Shown here: positions 10,495 through 21,809 of the stretch, piece by piece
Position numbering within the stretch: the stretch's first letter is position 1
Layout of the letters: each line of letters starts with the position of its first letter
Source of the DNA: Trichoplax sp. H2
Lineage: Eukaryota; Placozoa; Uniplacotomia; Trichoplacea
Reading direction: 5' to 3'
NCBI GenBank assembly: GCA_003344405.1
Contig: NOWV01000349.1
Coordinates: forward strand, 1-41,949
Length of the DNA stretch: 41,949 bases
Made by a program: the position numbers and the translations under genes
The notes under the pieces: model-generated
Told to the model about the DNA's origin: nothing
Databases searched by the model: none
Seen by the model: only the letters and a program-made list of their open reading frames with translations

Positions 10495-13311
10495 TCAACC
10501 TTCTTTACATTGAGCGAGAATCTCAGCTAATTTCTTCCTAGTTCGTGCTACACGATCTTCTTGCCCTTTAATATCACCTTCTGAGATAACAATTTTGGGG
10601 CATAATGGTTGATTTGAATCTCTCCAGACATGAGGATCTGCTTGTAATAGTTGTAGATGATTAATTTGGCCTATAACGGGTGCTTTATTATGATATAATA
10701 AGGCTGTCATGCCTTGAATAATGGCTAAATCATCATAATTAGGGCCGTACTTTTTCATAGCTTGCGAAAGATTAAATAGACTACTGGCATCAGCTGATTT
10801 AATACCTTGCAATCGTTTCTCCCAAAAGACTTGACTTGGTTTTTCAGGAGGGATTGCGGCGTATTTACCGTGATTTGATGTAGGCATTCGATTACAATCT
10901 TCTCTTACTTTACATGTACGGCGAATGGCGGTTACTTTGCCTGCATATTGAGCCAATGGAGATGTTTGACGGTAGATTAACATATTTGAGCCAATATTTT
11001 TTGTGCACTTATTGGAGTTCATTAACTGCTCATCGGCTTTGCTACTATCTGATATTGTACTGAGGTGATTTCTATGCATACTATCAGGATAACTGCAATT
11101 TAATTGATAGTTGTGATCTTGGACATTAATCGTATTTTCTGCACAGTTCGCCAATTCCCGATGATTACGAAATTTTCGGCTATGCTGTCTAAAATTGAAA
11201 AAAGTACTTATTAATGACAAAAATTGTACTTTGCACTTGACTTAATTAAATACAATACTATAACATATGTACAGTCCGTATAATTTATAATACTATAACA
11301 TATGTACGTGTAATTTGTAATACTAGTAAATAAGAGCATGTTAAAAATTGATCATTGGCTATAAACATTCTATTTCCTTCACACCTTTACTGTCACAAGA
11401 GCATAAATGAAAGGTGTTATGTTTAACTCTAGCCAACAGAACCAGTACTTATAGTTTTACATAAACGTCAATTGATGGTGCAATGTCTGCTGATGCTATA
11501 TTACTGTGTTAATGTTAATTCTATGCGTATTTCAAAGTATGCAGGCCAATCTATGAGGAAGTAGTATTATAATTCGAATTATTAATGGATTACCAAGTTA
11601 ATATATCGTAAATTCATTGCTATTTTTTAAAGTACACTAACGATCACCCTTCATAGTTAGATACTGAGAAGTTTTTCTCAAGAACAGTGGGATGTCGAAG
11701 TCATAAATAGGGTTAAATGGGAGCAATTTTGCTTAGCGAAAGTGCTTCATAAGATAAGTTGTTTTGTATCTCTAGGTGTGACAGCTACAAAAATTTTCGT
11801 TATTTCAAGACAGTCTGACAATAAACTTAGTCTATCACTTCAATTAATTGAGCAGTTTGAATTTAAATAGCTCTGATATTAATATACTTAAGTAAGTAAT
11901 TCTATTAGAACTGAGGTTATTATAGCCTTGAAAAATTCGTTCATCATTACTAACTTGTACGGGTATACCAGCAATTCCGAGGGTTGCAACGTTAACTTAC
12001 AACAAAACTAAGTTTCAGTTCGAGCCTTGATTGATTACTTCAAAGCTGCAATTTTATAGACGCATCACAAGGACTGTATGGAAGTGTCATCAGAAATTTA
12101 AATACAGTGCCAAGTGAAGGATTAATTCAGCGATGAATGATTTTAAATATTTGACAAATTCATTCTAACAGATGCGATGATTATCTTTGTAGAGATTAAA
12201 ATTCAAAGTTAGTTGATAGATCATGGACCATATAAACATCAAGTACACGCAGTACATGTAACTGTTACGAATCAATAAAGTATACTGTAGAATATGGTGC
12301 TATCTTACCAACAAAAGATAGGAATTATAAACTATTAATTGGTTGATAAATACCGAAAGAAGAGTCGAATAGGAAAGATAACTCTGGTAACCAATTACTG
12401 TATAATTATTAAGAATCGTATCCATTTATGTTGTACATTATCATTACATGGAACTCTCCTATACGCGTATTTCTTACGGGTGCTACGTTAGTAAAGACTT
12501 TGACTTTGAGTAAATCTCGTAGAAGAGACAAATGGTAGCTCTCTCAGGCATTCTAATTCATAATTAATCGAAGAACTTATAATCAGTCGAAAGATATAAG
12601 TTTTAACGTATTGATGAAAGATTGAAATGAAGGATGGAATGTCAAGATAATTGATGTTACGTATTCGTTCATGTTGTAGGCTCCTTTTCGATTCTAATTA
12701 TTACAGTACAGTACAAGAGTTTGGTTTTACAATTCATCTTATGCTTATATGCATACTACTGTATACGATAAACTAAAATCATTTTACGAGTCTATCATAA
12801 GAAAGAGAACTTGCAACATATTAATGGATGATAAAAGGTAGGATAACAGCAAGACAACCAATAAAAATTCATGAAATAAGAATTAGGCATTTACTCGCTA
12901 AAACTTTTTTAAGTCCTGTTGACGTAAAATTGTTATCTACAGAGATAGTGATTATGACGTATATCATGATAAATAACGTGAGGAAAGAAGCAAAATAGCA
13001 AATTTGAGGGTATTTTACATTATTGCAATGTCTCAATTTGTTCACAGATTCGTTAGAATATCACAATCAACACTTTAACCCCCCTCCCCCCAGGCTCATG
13101 ATAGGTGCGAGTAAGAACGATATTGTAAAACACCCCCAATTTCAATTCTATTTACACGTCTAGTTTATCCATTTTACCTTCGACAATATGGATAAGGATA
13201 GGTCCGATTACCATTCTTACGGACATTCAGAAGGGTAACGTTGCTATCTTTGGCTACTGTATTCTGCTTCCAACGCTGGTCAATTACTCGTCCATGGTTG
13301 TCGTTGGCCAT
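10495..13311 (-). CDS. MBD2/3: MBD2/3-type methyl-CpG-binding-domain protein
   Basis: Proposed exons are 13178-13311 and 10495-11188, joined in phase 2 across an intron of about 2.0 kb (donor GTAAAA, acceptor TTTTAG), giving about 275 residues. MBD2/3 proteins are core subunits of the NuRD chromatin complex. The C-terminal half is diagnostic: VFWEKRLQGIKSAD, the region following this motif in MBD2/3, then APVIGQINHLQLL, QPLCPKIVISEGDI and an acidic/basic coiled coil KGQEDRVARTRKKLAEIL, the part that contacts GATAD2/p66. The MBD spans the splice junction: VRKNGNRTYPYPYC in exon 1 and RKFRNHRELANCAENTINV in exon 2 align with the family's RKSG, VYYFSP and KKFRSKPQLARYLGNTVDL segments. The MBD is clearly diverged. 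Exon 2 is secure. Exon 1 is a good phase- and homology-supported inference. Confidence 0.8.
11254..11307. repeat. 35-bp-spaced direct duplication in the MBD2/3 intron
   Basis: AATACTATAACATATGTAC occurs at 11254-11272 and 11289-11307, with similar flanks. It is a simple local duplication of AT-rich intron sequence. Confidence 0.6.
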
Positions 13312-14075
13312 GATTAAAATCTGTATCCATTTTTGAAATAAAATAGAACAAGATGTTATTTACAATAGGCGATGTTGATCAATGATTTATCTAACTGATG
13401 ATGGTCTCATCAATCAATCTTATCCATGGTCAAAATTCTTATCTATGCTATCGAATCATCACACTTGTGTCGAAACTATTGCATGAATTCACGATGAAAA
13501 TTTAACGATAAAGAAGGCTAGAGAAGAAAATGATGAAAATCAAAGATTGAACCTTTGTACTGTTGACGATATTGGATTCCATTTCTATCGCTTGTTACCC
13601 TTTCTAAAGTAATACTGAAAGCTAATTTAAACTATCTATACATGCTGTAGCCATCCCTCTTCGTATTTAGAGGGTTTCTACTCACCTAATGAATACTATA
13701 AATCAATCGTTTTGAGGATTCTTCCTTTTTTGGATAGGGCAGCACCATTAGCTTGGCCTTGATGCCTTTGTTTTTCTTGATGCATTAGAACTGGCTGTGG
13801 TAGCCGTCTTTAATACGCGCCTAGGCTACGCCTGTACCCCTCAATCAGTGCTACAATCGGTATACAAAGTTATATTCAACTCTAGTAAAGCTTTGAATCT
13901 GTATGAAATAGAAATACTACTTTACTATTCCAGGTATACAAAACAGTCAAACAAAAGACCGAAAAAGAAAGTGCAGCAACAGCCCATATTATGGACCAGA
14001 ATGTAGAGAATTAAACCAATATGCAGCTTTGGACCTACACTAATCAACTCCTATCGAATATTGCAATTTCATGCA
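13312..14075. other. Upstream of MBD2/3 gene; no gene recognised
   Basis: This stretch probably includes the MBD2/3 promoter. A 69-codon plus-strand frame (13797-14006) has no recognisable motif and was not accepted as a gene. Confidence 0.5.
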
Positions 14076-14920
14076 GTAATTTGTAGGATTGGACTACAGT
14101 TTAAGCGACAATTCCTCGTTTGCATTCGCTCAGATGAACGGATTTTTACTTTAAAGAGCTACGATCGAATCTGCCAAGGTGTGTAGTAAAGATCACACAG
14201 TAAATTGGTGGGTTGGACTAGAATCTAAACGACAATTAATTGCTAGCATTGGCTCTGATGGAACAATTTTACTTAACTAAAACTTGAAGAGTTAGCTAAG
14301 ATCGAATCTGCCAAAGTATGCAGTAAAGATCACACAATAATTTGTTAGGTTAGACTACAATCTAAACGATAATTCCTCGTTACCATTGGCTCAGATGAAC
14401 GAATATTACTTCACTTTAACTTAAAAGAGCTAAGATCGCATCTGTCATGGTATAAAGTAAAGGTCACACAGTAATTTATAGGGTTGGACTACTGTACAAT
14501 CTAAACGACAATTCTTCGTTAGCATTTGCTCATGTGAACGGGTTTTAAAGAGCGATGATCGAATCTGTCAAGGTATGCAGTAAAGGTCACACTGTAATTT
14601 ATAGGGTTGGACTACTGTACAATCTAAACGACAATTCTTCGTTAGCATTTTTTCATGTGAACGGGTTTTAAAGAGTGATGATCGAATCTGTCAAGGTATG
14701 CAGTAAAGGTCACACAGTAATTTATAGGGTTGGACTACTGTACAATCTAAACGACAAATCTTCGTTAGCATTTTTTCATGTGAACGGGTTTTAAAGAACG
14801 ATGATCGAATCTGTCAAGGTGTTCAGCTATAGATCACACAGTAATTTGTAGGATTGGAATATTATCTAAAAGATAATTCCTCGTTTGCATTTGCTCATGT
14901 AAACGGATCTGAAAGAGCGG
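14076..14920 (+). repeat. Tandem array, seven units of about 123-137 bp
   Basis: Units start at 14076, 14200, 14337, 14471, 14594, 14717 and 14841 (last one partial). Each begins near GTAATTTGTAGGATTGGACT, then carries TCTAAACGACAATTCCTCGT, a GAACGG motif, AAAGAGC, GATCGAATCTG and TAAAGATCACACA. The 4th to 6th units are nearly identical and spaced 123-124 bp, while the first three differ more and are up to 137 bp. That pattern fits recent homogenisation of the central units by unequal exchange. Units are full of stops, so no protein function is proposed. Confidence 0.85.
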
Positions 14921-15686
14921 ATATTCTCGATGAAGTCAGTGGAGCAAAAATAAATGAGGGAAGTATCATCGGGAGGTTAAAACTTGCAGTACGTGTATCA
15001 CCTGCCAAATGTAAAATTATTATTAAGATTACAATAGAATAACGAAGTGATAATCGTAAATAATAGAAAGCCTAATTAAGGACTAGTCTAAAATGTCAGC
15101 TTAGCACATGTCGTTAAAATAGGCGGATTAATCAATTAATCATAAATGACCAATTATGTCCAACCCATATCGATATTTCACTCATTTTTGGCGTCATAAA
15201 CATGCCTTTATACCCGGCTGCCTGTAATTTTAAAATATTACCTTGTACAAAATATACATTCCATGGGAAAAGATCAATTTAACCAGCACATATACTATAG
15301 GAATTTGAAAACAGCTTTAAAAAAACGTTTTATTGCCCTTTGACTCCATGGTATAAGTTCATTTACATTCTTCCATGCGATCGACATTTTATAAAATGTC
15401 GTCTTTTCATTTGCAAGAGACCGAAAGAAACGTGATTACTTACTCTACTACAAGTATAATAATATTTTTACAATTTTTAGGCATCGCCAAATAATATTTA
15501 CATCGATTTTAGACATAGGAGAAAAAGTTTTGATGCTTTAAGTTACGAACTCAAAGAAGACGATCCTTTTCCTATAACCATGCATTTGTTGCAATTTGGT
15601 ATGAAGTATTCCATATTAACTTGAGGATCTGCGATGGTAATTTCATCTATATGTACAATATCTGCAATGATAGATGGGGTAGTAGT
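14921..15686. other. Intergenic stretch, no secure gene
   Basis: A plus-strand open piece at 15481-15600, bounded by AG and GT, could be an exon, but it has no recognisable domain and no partner exon was found. The rest shows no feature. Confidence 0.45.
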
Positions 15687-16503
15687 TAACGAACATGGTT
15701 TGCTATGCCTTGAGACGATAATATCGTGAATGTTGGGTAAGGTGATTAAATTATAAATTGATACAAAAATTTCTACATTTCAAATTTCAATGAAATACCT
15801 TTAATAACAACATTCTCTGGAAATGTAAAATCATCGCAGTTTTCCGGCATAATAGGTGTTTTCTTTATTATCTTCTTTTTAGCTACAGCTTTCGCTTTCC
15901 TTGTTAATCTATCCGTTATCCATGTAAATTGAAAAAAATATTTTCCTGTAAGGGTTATAATAATTTACTAGAACTAATGTCATCTTTAAATCTGTATATT
16001 CAAATTATAGGTGTCTACCTAGCCCTGGTGGCTTGGTAACGGGGAGGGCGGCGTGATTTTGAGGTTGAAGTAGTCGATGAAGATGCTTCTTTTGCAATTG
16101 CAGCTAATGGTAATTTGGAGGCTTGCTTTCTTTTATTACGCAAGAGGATTCTTTTTGCAATAAAAACTTCGTCTGCACTATGCACGTCAGAACTATCTTC
16201 AACGGACGATAAATTGTCATCGGCTCCTATTCGATGGTATACTTTGTATGTAAAATCTGGGGATAGATAAAATTTTGAGCCATTCCATTATAATTTAATT
16301 CTTGAATAAGAGCATGTTGATTTAAACTACAAATGATGTGGAAGCAGAAAATAGCTGTCATACCTTCAGTTTCTTTAGGAGTGTTTAAAATGTATTTGCC
16401 TAGGTCAATATCACACAAAGATCTTTCGTCTTTAGCATGCAATATGAGCTTCGGGTCGAAAACCGTTAATCTTCTCTTACGAAATTCGTCAGTATCATAC
16501 AAG
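15687..16503 (-). CDS. Unrecognised multi-exon protein (tentative)
   Basis: Three phase-compatible minus-strand exons were pieced together. The first, 16364-16503, reads LYDTDEFRKRRLTVFDPKLI and later CDIDLGKYILNTPKETE. The second, about 16020-16240, is a Ser- and basic-rich segment containing GADDNLSSVEDSSDVHSADE. The third, about 15800-15920, reads LTRKAKAVAKKKIIKKTP and PENCDDFTFPENVVIKG. A short last piece may end near 15687. The first exon faintly resembles the end of an N-terminal C2 domain of the FAM102/EEIG kind (an LG-x-DL-like strand), followed by a low-complexity tail, but I do not assign it. The 5' part, beyond 16503, was not identified. Confidence 0.3.
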
Positions 16504-17703
16504 CTGTCAAAGAATGATAATAATAAGTTGTATTCCTTCAACATACCAGTATCATTTGATTTGATGATATTTTATACTATTGTAAACGAGGGAAATGTTA
16601 GTAAAGAGTAGTTTTACTATAGGTAGGGATGTATTGTCAAAACTTTTCATGAGTTAGTACTGTACAGTATTCTAACTATTAATGTGCGATATTTAGCCTG
16701 CTATAAAGGGCTCCATGAAGCCTACATTATTACAGTATAATACCTGTAGCAGTTGAAAACATGTAGTAGTTTCTTACCATGCAGTATCTTGGAATGTTTT
16801 ATCAAGGCTGAAGAGAAATTGAGCTTGATCCCGCTGATCAACAATCTTGCCACCATACTTTACTGATAGGCGAAAAAGAAAATTGGAAATTAGGAAAAGG
16901 CGGTGATTGATTATAAGCAGATTCGAAATGACAGACTGAAAATAGCATGGAAGAATGCATTTGAAGGGAAGCAAGATCAATCCTTACCCCAACAGTTGGT
17001 ATAATCGATTGATACACTACTTGAAAACCAAGCGTGTTGGCTATCAAATATTACACTTGACATTGCTTTATCTTGTCATTCGTTAGTTGATCCGATCAGA
17101 CTAATCCAGGTCGGGAATGTAAACACGACAGCCAAGCTAGCAACCGAGATTGTGTAGAATTGACTGTAAAAGAAATGGCAAGAAAGAAACAACAGATTCT
17201 TTTAGCTATTCATGTGCTGTAGTCGAATTTTCAGCAACAAATACACTAGTTACTTCTACATTGAACCATTGCGAATGAGCAACATTTACCTGCTCGCAGC
17301 CTTGATTGCAATGCTAACCAGGATATAACTCTAGTTTTGTAGCTGAGCTGAGTAAGATCAACTTGACTATTCTTAGGCCCAATCAGGTAGTGATTACTAC
17401 TGAAATGAATCAGCAACAACTCGATAATAACACGTTGTGCAGTGGACGGCAGGTAGATTTCCTCAGTTTGGTGCAAATGATTATCAAAACAACTTGTTGT
17501 AGTGATTTTTTAACACCATTTCTTCTCCTATCCCATGGACTTTGCGACTTCTTCTACTCTCTCTACACTAGTAAATATGTAACCAAGAAGCTTAAGAGCA
17601 TTACAGTGGTGTTCTACCGTAACGTCCAGGACCGCCAGATCCGAGATCTAATACTACAGCATCAGATAGACGGACCACGGATTCGTTCATGTCTGGCATG
17701 CAT
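16504..17703. other. Intergenic stretch, no gene recognised
   Basis: Several open frames of 60-116 codons on both strands overlap one another. None shows a domain, splice consistency or composition suggesting a real gene. Confidence 0.5.
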
Positions 17704-17726
17704 CACTGACTGACTGACTGACTGAC
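17704..17726 (+). repeat. (CTGA)n microsatellite
   Basis: About five consecutive ACTG/CTGA units lie at the left edge of the hairpin-bearing repeat region. Confidence 0.85.
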
Positions 17727-17727
17727 C

Positions 17728-17965
17728 GTGGCCAGTGACTGAGCCATTTTTGGCCCCAATTTTGCAAAACCTCCATTAGCTTTACACGGTGTCATGGACT
17801 ACTAGAAGTTACTCGTCTAGTCCGAAAAATGGGGAGTTTCTTGGTGTAGTCCATGCTGTAATAACTTCTACTAGTCCATGACTATATGTATCACTCATGG
17901 ACTACTAAGAAAAGAAGTTTTTAGAGTAGTTCAGATCTAGGACAGTAGCTCGATTAATTCGTGAT
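17728..17965. repeat. Hairpin-bearing dispersed repeat, copy 1
   Basis: The unit runs from TTTTTGGCCCCAATTTTGCA to the AGTAGCTCGATTAATTCGTG segment. Inside, CATGGACTACTAGAAGTTA (17793-17811) pairs with TAACTTCTACTAGTCCATG (17862-17880) at 18 of 19 positions, a stem with a loop of about 50 nt. A second copy lies at 18170-18380. It looks like a small non-autonomous element with internal inverted repeats. Confidence 0.7.
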
Positions 17966-18169
17966 CGAGCAAGGAATTCTCGTAATTCTCTTAATGACAG
18001 TATTGTATTCTACTGTAATATCTAGTAGCAAATCGAGAAATGTTGATCATCTTTATGGCTAGTCCTACTTTTACTCTGTGTATCATCATGAGCACCGTAA
18101 CTGGGAGAATGAGCGAGATCTGATACTAGCTAATATTAAATGGTTAAAAGTTTGCTTCTAGTGGTTCGT

Positions 18170-18380
18170 GCCCTGACGGAGCCTATTTTTGGCCCCAATT
18201 TTTTGCAAGACATCCCTTTAGCTCTACACTGTGCCATGGACTACTAGAAATTACTACTCTAGTAGTCGATGCAGTAATAACTTCTACTAGTCCATGACTG
18301 TATGTATCATTCATGAACTACTAAGAAGAGAACTATTTAGAGTAGTCCATGACAGTAGCTCAGATTAATTCGTGATATAC
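18170..18380. repeat. Hairpin-bearing dispersed repeat, copy 2
   Basis: Same order of blocks as 17728-17965: the GGCCCCAATTTTTTGCAAGA start, arms at 18235-18253 and 18278-18296, then TCATGAACTACTAAGAAGAG and the GACAGTAGCTCAGATTAATT end. The arms remain complementary although the loop is shorter, so the stem is kept while the loop varies. Confidence 0.7.
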
Positions 18381-19016
18381 GTACACTAACAAATAACACT
18401 AGTTCTGTCATAGGGGCTACTGAGAAAGACAGACAAGAGCGAGGAGTGGCGTCTAGTGTAATGCTTATTATTCGACCATTCTACAGTAGCAATGAAAGCA
18501 TCTACCATCGATAATTCTCCCTTCAAAAGCCTTAGAGTGACCATTTTTTCTTTCCTCCAAAGTTAAGGGAAAATTTGCAGTCTTGCCTGAGTACTACTCC
18601 CCGGTAAGGACAGCTAGAAGGACAGACAAGAGCCGTATGACTAGATGAGGGAGGGCCTATCATCGAGCGATCGACATGTTATAGTGTACACTATACCATG
18701 TTCATGTATGAGCTAGTACCTATACTGTAAGCAAGCGAGCATTACATCATCGCCGTGACATCGGTACGGTACTGCGTGAAGTTGTTGTGCGCAGTGCAGG
18801 TCCATTACTGGTACAGTAGCGAGTGTCCTATTGGTTAGACTTGAGACCTGAGCTTCGTCCTGAAAGATTCAAGTGGTAAAAGGCCACTGGAGTCATAGCT
18901 GCTGTCTTCTCATCGTGTCGAAATAATTATTAATGTTGTTATGAATTTATTCATTCTGGCATCATCGGAGACAATATCTTAGTTGATTAGGCTTACTTTA
19001 AAATCATTGCTATCGA
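18356..19016 (+). repeat. Segmental copy left of the assembly gap
   Basis: Nearly identical to 19037-19776 and ending exactly at the run of N. The shared sequence begins TAGCTCAGATTAATTCGTGA and ends AAATCATTGCTATCGA. Differences are a few substitutions and small indels, plus one longer segment absent here. The boundaries coincide with the gap, which points to two alleles placed in series rather than a biological duplication. Confidence 0.85.
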
Positions 19017-19036
19017 NNNNNNNNNNNNNNNNNNNN
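19017..19036. other. Assembly gap (20 N)
   Basis: Twenty undetermined bases separate two near-identical copies of the same segment. The true size is unknown and may be zero or negative. Confidence 0.99.
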
Positions 19037-19776
19037 TAGCTCAGATTAATTCGTGATATACGTACACTAATAAATAACACTAGTTCTGTCATAGGGGCTA
19101 CTGAGAAAGACAGACAAGAGCGAGGAGTGGCGTCTAGTGCAATGCTTATTATTCGACCATTCTACAGTAGCAATGAAAGCATCTACCATCGATAATTCTC
19201 CCTTTAAAAGCCTTAAGTGACCATTTTTCCTCCAAAGTTAAGGGAAAATTTGCAGTCTTGCCTGAGTAGTTTTCGGATCGGATTTCGGATTTTATGTAGC
19301 ACTTTCAATCGGATTAAATGTTTAGTCGTAGTGGGGTTACAATACACTACTGAGTACTACTCCCCGGTAAGGACAGCTAGAAGGACAGACAAGAGCCGTA
19401 TGACTAGATGAGGGAGGGCCTATAATCGAGCGATCGATATGTTGTAGTGTACACTATACCATGTTCATGTATGAGCTAGTACCTATACTGTAAGCAAGCA
19501 AGCATTACATCATCGCCGTGACATCGGTACGGTACTGCGTGAAGTTGTTGTGCGCAGTGCAGGTCCATTACTGGTACAGTAGCGAGTGTCCTATTGGTTA
19601 GACTTGAGACCTGAGCTTGGTCCTGAAAGATTCAAGTGGTAAAAGGCCACTGGAGCCATAGCTGCTGTCTTCCCATGTCGAAATAATTATTAATGTTGTT
19701 TTGAATTTATTCCTTCTGGTATCATCGGAGACAATATCTTAATTGATTAGGCTTACTTTAAAATCATTGCTATCGA
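19037..19776 (+). repeat. Segmental copy right of the assembly gap
   Basis: Second copy of 18356-19016. It carries an additional 88 bp (19269-19356) bounded by CTGAGTA at 19262-19268 and 19350-19356. Only this copy continues into the DNAJC28 gene, so it contains that gene's immediate upstream region, including a CCTATTGGTTAG (reverse CCAAT) motif. Confidence 0.85.
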
Positions 19777-19878
19777 AAGGTTTTCTTTTAGACCTGTAGG
19801 GCTAGAGGCAGAAGACAATTATTCATTACAAGTATTACCAATCAGTTGGATTGTTCTCCAAAGTTTTACAAGCTAATC

Positions 19879-21460
19879 ATGTTGCACCATGCCATCAAGC
19901 GATGTTGCAATCATGGCCTCCCATCAAGATTAACCATCATCGGCGTTCACCATGGTCCAATGCGCTATCAACATACGGATAGATCGAGATTGTTGCAAAT
20001 AAGTTGTCAAGTGTTAGGTGTAAAACAAGATGATAGCTTAGATCATATTAAAAGTGTTTATCATGATTTGGTCAAAAAATTGCATCCTGATAGCTCATCA
20101 GGTCAAGCCAATTTATCGCAATTTGTAAAAGTTCAAAATGCCTACAAAACAATACTAACTCAGGCATTAGATGATCCTGATGAAATTGAAGAGCTAACGC
20201 GTGATATGCAATTGGATGAATTTGAAAATAAGGTGTTACAACATCGTACCAAATTATCCACTGATCCTGCGACTTCGACGGCTTCTCAAGAAGAGAAACA
20301 AGCTACTCTTAGGCAACGTATGGATAAAGCAGTTGAAGAAACTGCTGATTATCATGTCCGTTTAGTTGATAATATGACTGTTGAAATGAATATCCAACAA
20401 AAGTATCAAGAACCTGGTAGAAAAGGGAAAATCGTGCAAAGTATTGATCGGATTGCTGAAGATTTTATCCAACAGGCCGTCCAGGGAGGCCAATTTGATA
20501 ATTTACATCAATTAGAGGGTTATGGAAAACCTTTAAAAGAGGAACACGAAGGATTGCTGGATGGTACAGAATATCGTTTAAATAAAATGCTTGTCAATTC
20601 AGGTTGGTATATATCAAATAGTTAGGTCTGCTTTACTAATTTATAGTAGATAGGATGCAGTTATCATTCCAAGTCAACTTCATTGCTTATCAATAAACCT
20701 GTAAGAAACTTATGTAGGGTCTTTGCAATTATTTTACATGTCGTATTGCGATCTACTTTAAATTCTCCTTGAAGTAGTAACCTTTTAATCGTAAGATACA
20801 ATTCTCCAGGTTACATACCTCATTGAAAATAATTCTTACTTGAGCGATGACACTTTCTTACAATTATAATTGCAAATTCTACTAAATGTTGCATCTCGAT
20901 TATACACATTACTCTGCCGTACTCGTATCATTCTCCTTCTGAATTCTGATAGCCTCTTTAATACTATACTTAGCAATATTGTTAATATACTGTAAAAATA
21001 ATTGCCATACAATAATTCACAACACAATTTGACTAAATAAACTCTACTACTATCTACACGTATTGTATCATTAGGTTATGCACCCAACTGGATCCTGCTT
21101 GGGAAAGAAATACGTGAAGACAAAAAATTTCTACGTGCCAGGCTGGAAGATCGAGCTGAACAAGTGCAAAAAAAGCCCCGATGCAACGAGAAGCAATTAA
21201 ATTGGAAAAGGGCTGTAAAATTTGTTGAAGAACAAACTATTAGGATTAACGAAAATGTCGACAAGTATAATATGCATGTCCCACTACTTAAAATGCAAAC
21301 CGTTCGTTTCGATTTAAATCGTGAAATGGAGAAAGTTAAAAAAAAGTATCCAGCCGTAGCCAGATTAGACATCAATAAAATTGGTGTATCAAATCAATCC
21401 AATCAAGGCCAGGATGCTGGTGTAAAACAATTCTTCGATGCTTTCAAAAATATCTTTTAA
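19879..21460 (+). CDS. DNAJC28: DnaJ homologue subfamily C member 28
   Basis: Exons are 19879-20602 and 21075-21460, joined in phase 1 (donor GTTGGT, acceptor TTAG), giving about 369 residues. The junction restores NSGYAPNWILLGKEIR, the family's conserved stretch, whereas reading through the donor meets a stop. The N-terminus is basic and Arg/His-rich, compatible with mitochondrial import. A J domain follows at about 38-92 with the HPD tripeptide (VKKLHPDSSS) that stimulates Hsp70 ATPase activity. The conserved DUF1992 region has RIAEDFIQQAVQGGQFDNL and GYGKPL. Exon 2 is a charged helical tail. The first ATG was chosen; the frame extends upstream only through a TTG. Length and order fit animal DNAJC28. 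The client is not known from sequence. The 3' end faces that of DHX36 copy A, 350 bp away. Confidence 0.9.
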
Positions 21461-21695
21461 TGGCTAAAGTTGTTTATCTCATTACAATGGCTACATGGAA
21501 TATATTATCACGTTCTAGTATAAATAGCATAAACCAAAGCTCGTATCGATGCTGTTTGCATACGTGTATTTAATCAAGTTAAAAATAGGACATTAGTTTG
21601 TAATCAAAACCTTTATACACATATTAGTCGTTACTTGCAGCTACATCGGAAAGCCGTAAGGATTGAGCGCTTCTTATTCGCTCTGCCTATTTAGC

Positions 21696-21701
21696 AATAA
21701 A
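21696..21701 (+). terminator. Possible poly(A) signal of DNAJC28
   Basis: AATAAA lies about 235 nt after the DNAJC28 stop, in the short gap before the last recognised exon of the convergent helicase gene. Confidence 0.35.
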
Positions 21702-21809
21702 CCATTATGTCAATGATTAGCTTACGAGTCGTGCGACAAAAATTTTATAAGACATTTCTTTCAAATGACTACTGTATGAATATACATACGTGTAATGACT
21801 ATTACTTAC

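Noticed and set aside
15481-15600. Plus-strand AG/GT-bounded open segment (YIDFRHRRKSFDALSYELKE)
   Set aside because: Could be an exon, but it has no recognisable domain, no partner exon, and lies beside a tentative minus-strand gene.
17363-17713. 116-codon plus-strand frame
   Set aside because: Lacks motifs, overlaps a similar minus-strand frame and runs into the CTGA microsatellite; likely chance.
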